Assembly (NCBI RefSeq): GCF_000716445.1
Contig: NZ_JNWK01000076.1
Span: forward strand, 1-57,004
Length of the DNA stretch: 57,004 nt
Direction: 5' to 3'
From: Streptomyces wedmorensis
GTDB taxonomy: Bacteria; Actinomycetota; Actinomycetes; Streptomycetales; Streptomycetaceae
In this document: in pieces, positions 43,601-55,600 of the stretch
Layout: each line of letters starts with the position of its first letter
Position numbering within the stretch: position 1 is the stretch's first letter
Notes under the pieces: model-generated
The model's input: the letters and a program-made list of their open reading frames with translations, nothing else
What the model was told of the DNA's origin: nothing
Database searches by the model: none
Program-made: the position numbers and the translations under genes

Positions 43601-46600
43601 CGAGAAGGCGAACGGAGTCGAACGCGGGCGAGGGCTCGGCCGCGGAGGGCTCGACCCGGGTGAACGTCGGGACGTAGTCGTCCCCCACGGAAGGGTAGGA
43701 CGGCAGACCGTCCCGCGCCATGCCGTCCCGGGCCTGGTTGTTTTGCGGGATCTCGGTGAAGGTCGCGCTCCGGCTGGGTCCCGGCTCGGCGGTCCCGGAC
43801 TCGACGCGGTCTTCGACCCCGGCCCGGGCCTTCGCTGACGGCTCGTGGTCCCTGCTCCATCGGCCCGCCTCGACGAGGCCGGCCCAGTAACCGATCTGCC
43901 CGTCGCTCAGCCCCATCCCGCGGCCGAGGGCGAGCGCCGCTCGGCGATCGGAATCCCCGCCCCGCCGCAGGAGGGCCGTGTACTCCTCGCCGAATCGTTC
44001 GTAACGACGCAGGTAGGGAGGATGGGCCAACAGCAGCGTGTGCAGGATGCCGCGGTCGAGGCGGGGGTCCGCGAAGTGGTCCGCACCCCGGGTGAGACCC
44101 GCGTCGAGCTGGGGAAGACGGGCCTCGAAGTGGGTACGCCATGCGCCCGACAGGTACATCTGGGCCCAGTAGACGGACAGGTTGGGGGGCAGCCCCTGTT
44201 CGGCGCCGAGGTCGGTCGCCGTCCTCAGGCGGAAATAGCCCGGCCGCACAGTCTGCCCGTAGCGCTGACCGAACCGGGCGTACGCCAACTCGTAGTCGAT
44301 GTGATCCTCGAGCAGAGGCTGGTGAGCGAGTTCCCGCGACGGCCTGTCGGGCGCGAACACGTGGTCGTTCTGTCCCGCCCTGAGGCGCCGCCACATCTGG
44401 GCGGTGACCAGGCGCCGGTACGCCGACCACTCGCCGTTGGCCACGAGTCGCGCCCAGAACCGACCCTGGCCGATGCCCACGCCGTGACTACGGCTCACGA
44501 GGTCCGTGTCTTCCGTCCGCAGGCCCTCGGACCGGAGGAAGGGGTGGAGGAACGTACCGAAGTCGAGGAAATCACGGCTGTACGAACGGTGCCCGTGCAT
44601 GAGCAGGAGGTGCACGGCGGCCGACGCCGCGGGGTCAGTGAAGTCCATCGTGCGGTTGTCGTACCAGCTCCCCCATCGTGCCAGGAGGTCGTCCCGGTAG
44701 CCTCCCGCCCCGCGCAGGACCGCCTCGGCCCAGAACTCCACCACGGGCTCCCGCTGCCCCGTGCGCCGGGTCATCTCGCGGTTCGTCGCCCGCTGATCAC
44801 CGGTGTTCATCAGCAGCGGAAGGTAGTCGCGGCCGAATCCCTCGAACGACTCGCGGTATTCGGCGCGGTGGAGAAGCAGGGTCCTGTGGTCGGCGAGCAG
44901 CTGTTCGGTGGGCGCGGGAAGGCCGTACCGACCTGCGACGACACGCTGCCAAAGCTCCTCGGCGAGCCGTTCGCTCATCGCCTGGGCCGAAGCGGGGGAG
45001 GCGTACCGCAAGCCCCCCTGGACGCCGCGGCCCCTCGGCAGTCCGAGGGCCTCCCTGACGCGCTCCGTCAGCATGCGGGCATCGTGCTCCAGCGTCGGGG
45101 AACCGCCGCGCTCGCGGAGGGACTGGGCGACCGCGAGGTACGTCCAGTAGGCGTCGGGACGTTCGGCCTTCAGGCCGGCACCGGGACGTTCGACCTGCGG
45201 CGTCAGCGCGATGGAACGGACCAGGTCGACCGCCTCGCGCAGGAGGACGTCGAAGTACGGTTCGTCGAGGTGGGCCTGAACCTCGCTCTCGAAGGCGCGC
45301 AGACGGTCGACGTCCACCGTGCCGGACATCCGGTCCAGGACGAGCGCCGACTCGGGGGGCTCGGGTACGTCGTCGAACGTCGGCCGCTCCACGAACCGCT
45401 CGTACAGATCGGCCAGGCCGTAGCGCCGCGGGGCGGCCTCCGTGTCGGGCTCGCCCTCGGCGAGACGCAGGGTCATCCGGCGCGCCGCGTCGGCAAGGTA
45501 CCCGTCGTCCTCCAGAGCCATGCGCTCCACGAGGAACCGGGTGTGCGCCGGTGTCAGCCCGTGCTCGTCCGCGAGCGCGGACGGACTGTACCCGGGGTCG
45601 CCGCTCAGCAGCCCTTCGACGTGAGCGCGTCCGAAGGCGTCGACGGTCGCGGCGTACTCCTCCGAGTGCTCGCGGAGCAATGCGTCGACCAGCGTGGGAT
45701 CGGGCTGCTCCTCGAAGAGGTCCATGCCCGCCTCCCTCATCCGGGCGAGCGCACCGGCCATGTCGGCGCGGTCCTGTGCGGCCTGCGCCCGGGCCTCGGC
45801 GTCGGAGGACTCCAGGTCCGCCGGGCGGGAGACGGAGCTCTCCCCCGCGGACCGCGACTCCTCCCCCGGCTCCTGCGTGGACCGCGTCCCGCCGCTCTCG
45901 TACGGGGACGGGCCGAGGTCCAGCAGGCGGGCGAACGCGTCGACGACTTCACGTGCCCTGAACTGCGGGTCCACGTGATCGCGTCCCTCATACAGAGCCA
46001 TCGCCGTACGGGCCACGACCTCCTGCTGGAGGTCGTGCCAGCGCCGCGCGAGGTCACTTCCCGAGACGAACATGGGAAACCGCGCCCTCCGGTGTATCAG
46101 GACCGACGCCTCCCGGATCAGGAGCCCGAGGGCGTGCTCGTCGCCGTCGAGCGCGCCTCTGAGCTGATCCTGGAGTCTCCGGGTCTCGCCCGGCATCGCC
46201 TCCGGCGGGTTCATGGACCGCGGGGTGTCGCGCTCCTCCTGCCGCTCCTGTCGCACCTGTCGCTGCTGTCGCGCCTGTCGCTGCTGTTCCTCCGGGGCGG
46301 GCTCGGCGACCATGACGGCCGGTCCGTCCTGTGCCGCCTCCTCGCCGATGGCGCCGTCCTCGTCCGTGATCACGATCTCGGGAAGGCCCCGGCGTACGGG
46401 CATCAAGGCCACCGCGAGCGCACGGGCCCTCTCGACGGTTTCCAAGGCGAGCGCGTGAGCGAGGCGGAGCACGACGGCGTTGCGCACGGCCTGTTCCGCC
46501 GGCGGCAACACGATGTCCCGCCTCTGCGCCACGCCCGTCTCCTCCGCGAGGTCCCAGGCCCTCTCCACGGCGGCGTCGAAGTCGGCGCGCGGCAGGCCGG

Positions 46601-49600
46601 CGAGCTGATGCCTGACCGTCTCCAAGGGGCGTGTGCGGGGGACCCGCGCCAGGGGGTCGATCGTTTCCATGCGGTCGAGGACCTCCTCGACCGTCTCGGT
46701 CCTGGCACCGGTGACATGGCGGTCACTCGCGGATCGGGTGGGTGAGGTCACCCGGTTCATCACCCAGCCGGCGAGCGCGCCGATCGGGGACCGCTCGGAG
46801 GACGAGACCGACCTCGGAGACAGACTCATGTCCGTGCCGAGGGTGTTGACGGTGTTGCTTCTCTCCCGCACCTGCCGGATCTGCTCGAAGAGCGTCGATG
46901 GGAGGGTCACCGCCTGCCGGTTCCGCCTGCCGACGGTCGGCGGCTCAGGGGAGGTCGGGGGCTGCATCAGGGCGGCGTACATGTCGTCGCCCGAGCTCGA
47001 CGGGTTCGCTCGCGCGGCCTCCAGTGCACGGTCGGCGATGTCCTCGGCACGCTCGTCGATGCCGGCATCCGTCGCGTCGGAGGCGTCGTCGACCTCCTCG
47101 AACCGGGTCTCCGCCCGGATCTCCGCCGGGATCTCTATCGGTACGCGCGGCTCGGACTGCTGTTCACCTCGGTTGGCGATGCGCTCGCCGAGACGCCGCA
47201 GAGCCCTCGGCATCCAGGGTGCCTCGGCGGCCCGGCCTCGCAGGCTCTGGCTCCGTCCGTCGTCGATGGGCGGGAGGCGGAACCTGTTTCCGACCGGTGA
47301 CGTCACCGGCGGGGCCCCGAGCGGATGGGCCCGGAGCACCGGGCCGGAGGCGTGGGCCAGCTGGATCTGTTCGAGGTACGACACCGGCAGGCCGGGCAGC
47401 GTCGGCAGCCCGGGCTCGGCCATCAGGCCGTCGCTGTCCGCCCGGTCGGGCGTTTTCCGGAACAGCGAGTTCACGTCGTGGCCCCGGTCGCTCACGCCTG
47501 CGTAGTGAAGCAGTTCATGGAGCAGATCCGCGTCATCGAGCTCGTGCAGGGCCGCGTCGGCGTTGTCGGAGTGCAGGCGGAAGGAGAGCTGGTCGGAGCG
47601 TTCGGGCTGGTCCGACATGCTGAGTTCCACGGCCTCCGGGTGGTCTTCGGCGAGGGTCAGCCGCACATCGAAGTGCAGCTGGTCGCCGGTCTCCGCCCCG
47701 GACGGGGAGAGCTGGTAGCCGAGGTTGAGATGGGTGTCGAGAAGATCCTGCATGCGGCGTTCGAGGCCGGGCAGCCGGTCGGCCGCGAATCCCTCGCCGA
47801 ACCTCACCGGAAGGTTGAACAGCACCTGCCGGATCCAGCGGCCGTCCTCCGCCTGAATCTGCTGGATGCCGCTACGTACCATGACCTCCCGGCCGGCGAG
47901 CAGGCCGTCGTCCAGGACGTCCCGTCGGCCGGCGAGCGGGTCGCGCGCCGGGTCGTAGATCTCGGTCATGAGGTAGGCGGGTTCCGGTGCGCCGTCGATA
48001 CGGTGACGCCATTGCTCCGGTCGTACCGGGTCCTGGACCGGCAGCACCCGCTCGGTTCGCCGGGTGCCGGACAGCCGTTCCGCGTCACCGTTCGGGCTCT
48101 GCGCGGGTCCGCGCCCCGCCGCGTCCCGTGTGACGGTCGGATCGGCTTCCTCGATGGGCCGTTCGGTGATGGTTCCCAGGGACCGACCATGTTCCGTACT
48201 CGGTGCCCCCGTCGGGGTGAGGGATCGCCGCACGCCACTGAGCGTGGCGCGGCGCCCGACCGGCTGCTGAACAGACGTCGGGAGGTAGGAGGCGATGCTG
48301 TCCGGAACGAAGTTGCGTGGCAGGGTCGACGGGGAGACGTCTCTTGCCCTGCCCAGTCGTCCGGCCAGCTCGGCGGCTTTTCCGATGGCGAACCCCCGGG
48401 CTGCCTGGCCCTCCGCGGTGAGGATCAGGGCGCCTTGTGCCTCTCGCTCGAACTCGCTGTACAGCTCGAACGCCACACGGCGTATGGACTCCTCGCGCTG
48501 GGCCGCGAGCTCCTGGAGCAGGGTGGGGTCCACGGAGGTGCCGTCGGAGAGCGGGAAGGGGTTGTAGAGGTCACTGATGATCTCGGCGTCTCGCAGAACG
48601 CCCTTGCGCAGGGAGGTGGGAAGACCGTCGAGCACGGCGTTGATGTCGTCCATGGCGCGGTAGTCCGTGGGCTCGACGAGTGCGACGAACACGCTGCGGC
48701 GCCGCTCGTCGAGGGTGGCGCCGGTGGGCAGGGGGTTATTGGCGCGGCCCTTGGACCGGGCCTCGATGGGGAGGTCGTCGGTCTCGGGTACCGGCAGGCC
48801 CTTGGCCGCCTGGTCGGCCAGCGCCTGCGCGAGGACGGGCTTCAGCTCGTCGCGAGCCGCGTCCGCCCGCTCCTGGCCGGTGCGCTGCGCCCCGACCAGG
48901 GCGTTTCCATAGCCCGTGATCTGGATGGAGGGCGGCTGCGCGCCGTTGATCTGCCGCCATGTCGCTTCCCTGGCGGCCTTCTGGGCGTAGCTCTTGAGTC
49001 TGCCCTTCGCCACCGGGCTCAGCGTCTTGCCGCTGCTGGGGAACTCCAGCTGGACCGGGCGGGTCTCGGGACCGTGCAGGCCGACGATCACCAGGGGGTT
49101 GGGCAGCTCGGAGATCGGACGGGGGTCCTCCTTGCCCCGGGCGGTGGCCTCGAAGAAGGTCTCGCCGGGCCCGCGCCCGTACATCTTGAAGTGCCACATC
49201 TCCGTGTTGCGGCCCAGGGCGTCCCCGTTCAGTTTCTGCAGCGTCGTACCGGCCTGGGTGCGTGCCCTCTCCAGCGCGACGATTCCCTCCGGGGTGCCGG
49301 CGTCCGGCGACACCAGGGCCTCGCCGTAGGACCGCAGCTGCTCGGCGAGGGTGCGACGGGAAGCGATCTCCCGCTCGACACGCACGGCTTCCTTGTGTTC
49401 CGTGACGGTGCGCTCGATCTCCTCTTCCAGCGCGGTGCGGTCGGCCGCGGAGATCGAGGTCTCCCGGAGTTCCGTCCGCATCCGGCCGATGGCGTCGTTG
49501 AGCTCCGTCGTGCGGTTCTGGGCCTGCTCGGCCTGCCGTGCCAGGTCGGCGAGCACCTCGGCGAGGTTCTCACCGTGGGCGTCGTAGAGCGCGTCGACCG

Positions 49601-52600
49601 CCTCGGCGACGTATTCCTTCAGGACGGGGCCACGGCGGTAGTTCTCCACTGCGATCTGGTGGCTGCCGTCGTCGCTCGTGACGAGCACGGCGGCGAAGTG
49701 GTTGGCGGCCGCCTCGGGCACGGTGACGGGCTCGGTCTCCTTGCTGTAGTCCGTCTGGTACTGGCGTTCGCCGGCCTTTCCGCCGACGCCGATGCTCTGT
49801 GCGATATAGGACTCGCCGTCACGTGCCCAGGCGAACTCGTTGAGGCCGAGCGACAGGGAGGCGCTCCGCCGCTTACGGGTCGTCCACGACGTGGCCGTCG
49901 TCTCGTTCAGTGCCTTGCCGTACTCCTCGCCCTGCCCCGGCCTGTTTCCGAGGCCGACGCCCTTCGCGAACTGGTCATAGGCCTTCCGCCGGGCCCACAG
50001 AGGGTTGACCGTCTCCATCGGCTGCCTGCCCTTGGCGACCTCGACGATGAGGTCGGCCACCTCGTGGGAGCCCTTCGCCTCTACGCCCGAACCCACGTTG
50101 GTCGGAAACTTCACGGGGGTGGGGGCGACGCCGTCCGCGCGGGTCGCGGCCTGCTCGTTGCGCAGGACGAACTCCAGCGGCTGTCCTCCCAGCACCAGGG
50201 AGGTGAAGTCGCGGGCGCCGTCGGACTCGATCTGCGAGCGCCCCTTGGTGTCCTTGAAGTCCAGAGTCGCCATCGTGAGCGTGCGCGGTGTGCCGTCGAC
50301 GGTGAGCTCGACACGGTGCTGCGGGACACGTACCAGCTTCGCCTTGCCTCCGAGCCGGTCGAGTGTCCGCTCGGTGCGGTCGAGCACTTCCTCGGTCGCG
50401 TAGAACTCGTGAGGCTCGGCCGCGGACGCGTTGACCGCCAGGGTGCCGTCCGCCGAGACGGCGAGCGGGGGCTTCGTGTCGTGGACGACCTCCCGTGCCA
50501 GCGTGATCGCCGGAAACGTGCCGGAGAGACCGTCACCCTGGGTGTAGAAGCCTTGGGGTACGGGATCCCGCCGGGTGAACGGGCGCAGGTCGACATGACC
50601 GGGCGGGGACGAGAACAGTTCGTAGTCGGTCACGATGCGACGGCCGGGCCACCGCGCCTGGAGGTGGTCCGGGTTGAGGCCCGCCCGCGGGCGGTACAGC
50701 GTCGTGGCTTCCCAGTTCTTCAGGTCGGCCAAGGCCGCGCCGCCCGGCCTGACACTGACCGGGGTGACCGGGAGGGGACCGCCTGGGACCTGCTTGTGAG
50801 AGGGCTTCGCCGCCAGCTCGCCGTTGATCGCGAGCACCTCACGGTTCGAGGCGTCCGCCAGCAGCTGACCGAGGGGTTCCCTGGCGCGCACCAGGCTTCC
50901 CTTCGGGCCGTGGGTGACCGTGTCGCTGCCGGAGCCGCTCGCCACCAGGACGAGGGGCTGCGACGGCTCCAGGTCGTAGTCCTCCTCCAGGATCGTGGCG
51001 ATCTCGGACATGGTACGGAGCGCGTACTCCCCGTCGGTGAAGACCTTCATGCGGACTCCGTCCGCCTCGGCCTCCGCGTCCAGGAGGATCGGGTCCTCGT
51101 GCAGCAGCCGCGCCATGCCCCGCCGCAGGGCCTCCGAGGGGACCGCCACACCGATGATGCGACGGTCCCTGGCGGCGCGCAGGGAGATGCCGCCGGCGAA
51201 GGCACCGGCGCGCACGGCGACCGAGGCGCGGCCCTTGCGCGGGTACACCTCCAGGGGGGACGACACCGTCGCCGGCCCGGACGCCGGATCCGTCACGGCG
51301 TCGCGCTCCTCCATGCGCTGGCTCAAGGGGTCGGGGCTGCTGCGGCCGTAGAACTCGTACGCGCTCATGGTGGACTTGACGGAGAGATGGGTTTCGCTGC
51401 GCTGGAGTGACGAACGATCGATCGGTGCGGGTGTCTCGGCCCGCACCGGGTCGTCCTTGATCGACTCGTCGTGGCCGGTCGTCTCGCGGTCGCCGACCCT
51501 CTCGCCGTCCCTGATCGCTTCCTCGGCGTCCGAATCGGCGTAGTAATCGAGCAGCGAGCCGAGTTCGCCGTCGGACACGTCCGTCACCGGCGCGGACCGC
51601 TGGACGAACCGGTCCAGCACGCTCCCGGATACGGCCTCGAACAGACCGGCCTGGCGGTGCAGTTCGCCCTCTTCGTGGAGGATCTCCAGCCAGACGTCCG
51701 CCAGGCTCGCGTGCATCCCCCGGCCGGTGACGTAGGCGCGGAGACCGTTCACGTCCACGACGGGGAGCAGGTCCACGAAGGCCGCGAGATCCGACCGGTA
51801 GACCGCGGACCGTTCGGTGAGAAGCTCGTGCCTCGCGCGGATCCCCTCGGGGTCGCCCGGCATCGGCCTCCGGCTGTAGAGGATGTTCTCCAGGTCACGG
51901 ACCTCACGTGACGACGGGGCCACGTCCGGCTCCACGTCCCGCGGGGAGGTCCGCGGCAGGGAGACGGACTGTTCGCCGGCCCGCTCCGCGTCGACCCGCT
52001 GCTCGTCGCGTCCGGCGCCCGACGCGTACGCCCGCGGCTGCAGACCGCGCTCCTGGCCGTATGCGCGTGCCAGCGCCTGCGCCGCCAGCTGACGGAAGGA
52101 GTCGAGCTCCCTGTCGAGGTACAGCGCGTACTGGACGCGCAGTCGTTCCTCCGTCCGACCCGGGCGCTGCTGTACCGGAGTGCCGTCGCCGGTCATCTCC
52201 ATCGGGTCGTAGTTGTACGTGTTCACGATCTCGGACGCCTGGGTCTCCCAGGCGTGCCGCTCGCCCTCGGGCATCTGCTGGAACAGCGCCTCGACGACAG
52301 CCAGGCGCTCGTCCCGTGCCGAGATCGCCGTCCTCGGCATCCACGCCTCCGGGAGGCCGCTCTGCGACAGTTCCCCGTCCACCGGGGCGGACGTCACGAG
52401 ATCGGTACGGAGTTCGTGGAATCGCCTCGCCAAGGTCTTGGCGTCGTCGAGGTAGGCGTCCAGTCGATCAGCCGCGCCGGCCGACGACTGCGCCGCGCTC
52501 CGGGACGCTGTGGCCGCACCCGCCGCCATGACGGCGTACTGCACACGTGCGCGCTCCTCCTCCCGCCGGGCCAGCGTCCGCTGGGCCGCCGGAGAGTCAA

Positions 52601-55600
52601 CGTTCAGCGCTTCCGGCGGGTAGGGGTTGTACGCCAGCATGATCTGGTCGGCGATGTCCCGCGTGGTGGACTCCACCTGGGGCGGCAGGGCGCGCAACTG
52701 GTCCTGGATCCAGGCGATCGGCCTGGACTGCGCCGCGTGGAGCGTCCCCTCGCTGTACGGCTCCGGCTCCCGGTCCTGCGGCACGTCACCGTACGCCGGG
52801 AGCTCTCCGTAGTCTGCCAGCCGGGGAAGAGGCTCTGGCGGCCGCTGGTCCCAACCGTCGGGGAACTCCCGTTGCAGGTCTGCTATCAAGTCCCGCTGCC
52901 TCGCCAGCTGGGTCCAGTAGGAGGCCATGCTCGGGTGCATGCCCCGGGCTGTGACGAAGGCGAGCAGCTCTTCCTGGATGACGTGGTCCGCAACGCCGCG
53001 CTCGAAGGAGCTCCCCCTATAGGCACTCAGGAGGTCGTAGCCGATCCGGATGTCACGGTTGTACATCGCGGAGTATTGGAGCAAGTACACGTGGCCGGCG
53101 TCCGCGTACCGGAGATCCTCCGGCACCTCGGCACCGAAGTAGACCTGTCGTTCGTATTCTGATACGTACGGGTGTGTGGGCGGATTGGGGACCGAGAGGC
53201 TCCGTGCGGCATCGATGCTCCAGTGCTCGAATCCCTCCTCGGACTCGCCCTCGTCAACCGACTCGTCGTCCATGAGATGGTCTTCGTCGAGGGCGGCGTC
53301 GGCCCGCGCTACGGCCTCGTCCCAATACGGGTCCTGCAGCAGGCTCGACCAGAACTGGGCCGTCTGGTGGTTCAGCCCAAAGCCGTCCAGGAAGCCCAGA
53401 AGCTCATCGTCGGCGTTCGCTTGGGTCAGTCCCGTCAATTCTTGCCGGAGTTCCCGGAACGCCCCCAGGTCCCTTACGTAATCCGTCGATCCGTCGAACA
53501 GAGTCTGGTGCACCTGCATCGCCCGCTCGTCACCGAACAGCCACGCACCCCTGTACAGCTGCTCCTCCAGGTCGGCGGCCGACTCGGGAACCCGCGAGAC
53601 CGCCGGCTCTGTCGGCTCGACGACCATCTCCTCGGCCGCCGACGGATCGGCGATCACGCTCGGCGTCGACGGCTGCTGGTTCTCGGCCAGGGGCGCGAGA
53701 GACTCGTACCGGTTGACGAACTCCTCGGCAAGGATGGCCGCCAGGAGTTCGGTCGCGATATCTGGTGCCCCGCGTTCCGCCTGCATGGCAAGCGCGTACT
53801 GGAGCCACGCCTCGACGTCCCTCATGAATTCGGTCAACGCCGGCACCCTGTCCAGCTGCACCTGCCAGCCCGCGGGGAAGTACCGGCCGAGCAGCTCGGT
53901 CACGGCAGATCGGATCTCGCCGAGCCGGGCGGGCGGCAGCGCCGCCAGGGCCGCCAGCGCCTCCGGCCTCGGCAGCAGGATCGTCTGCTGGATGATCGCC
54001 GCCGCCGCTGCCTGCACGTCCGCCGGGGGCAGCTGCTCCGTGCGCTGTTCGATCCGCGGTTCCGTCCGGGGCTCGGCCTGCTGCTCCGTCCGGGGCTCGG
54101 TCTGCTGTTCGGCCGGTTGTTCACGGGGCTCCGGACGAAGGGTCCACGACTTGCCCTCGCCGTATGCTTTGTGGATTTCCCGGGCGTAGTGCTGAGCCAG
54201 CGCGTCGGCGGCCACACCGGGCGTCGGCGTACTCCGACCTTGGAGCAGCGCGATCTGGACGCGTTCCCAGTAGCCGAAGAGATCGATATCCCGAGGATAT
54301 TGAGGCCGCGACCGGAGGTTCATCGGAACCCACTCGGGGAAGTGCCTGAGCATCAAATCCTCAGCTTCGGAACGCAGTTGTCTGGCCTCCCACATCGAGA
54401 GCTGTCCGATGAGCGCCCAGACGTCTGACTTCTCGGCCTTGGCGGATTCCCGGGCAAGCTCGGGAAGGTCCTCTAGCGGAATGGGCGGCGGGCCGGGAAT
54501 CAGATTCCTCTCGCCGCTCGGAAGGGGCTCCAGAGGCTGCTGCTCCGTCCGGGCGGGGTTCAGCTCCCTCTCGCCGCTTGGAAGGGTCTCCAGAGGCTGC
54601 CGCCCCGTCCGGTAGCCGGAGGGATGCCTGCCGGCATAGAGCTGGACGAGTTCGGTGGCTGTGGCCTCCGGAGTGGGTCCGCGCTCCCCCACATACAGTG
54701 CGTACTCGATTGCCGCCTCGGCCTGCAGGAACTCCGCCCGGGGCAGCGGTGCGTCGAAGGGCAGTTCGACGCCGGGCGGGAAGTGTTCCCGCATGAGCTG
54801 CCGTGCCCGCGCTTTCAGCCCCTGGCGAAGATTCGGTGACAGTCCGTTCACTGCCAGCAACAGGTCCATGAGGCCCATGGCGTTCACCTGGCGTGCCAAC
54901 GGCGAGAGGGTGAGCGTATCGTCCCTCTGCGTCTGGCTGGTGGCCTGCGCCTGTGTGGAGCTGGAGCTCTGGCCCGTCTCCCAGGCCTGCTCCGTCTCCT
55001 CGCGGGTACCGCCGCGCAGGCCTCTGGGCCGCTCGAGGCCGCGGTCACGGCGGATCTCCTCGGCCACGTCCGCGGCCCGGCGGGTGGCCGTGGCCGTCGT
55101 CATCCCCTGACCCGCGCCCGCCAATACCTGGGCCACGGCGACGGTGGCCCATGCCTGGAGGTGTTCCTGCTGGCGGGCGTCGCCCGTCGCGTCGACCACG
55201 GGCGGGAAGTGGATGGCGTCGGTGACGATCTGGCGTGCGTGGAGCACCTGGGCCGGTTCGAGGTCACGGAAGGGGCCCGCTTCGAACATCCGCAGATCTT
55301 CGGTGTCCACGACGTCGGAGAGCTCCTGGAGGGAGCGCAGACTCTCGGGTGTGCCGACGAGCGGGAAGAACTCGGACGCGGTACGGGTATCGGACGCGGT
55401 GTCGGCCTCCTCCGCGGTGCGGAGCTCGGGCGCGGTGCCGAACTCCGCGAGGACCCGCTCGCGGTCGGCCGGCGTCTCCAGGGGGTTGAGGTCACGGGCC
55501 GTGTCCAGGACGCGTGCGAAGAGGGCGGGGTCCTGGGTACGGAGCTCCGCGGGGGACAGTCCGACGACCGCGGTGGTCTCGGGCCGATCCGCGGTGACGC

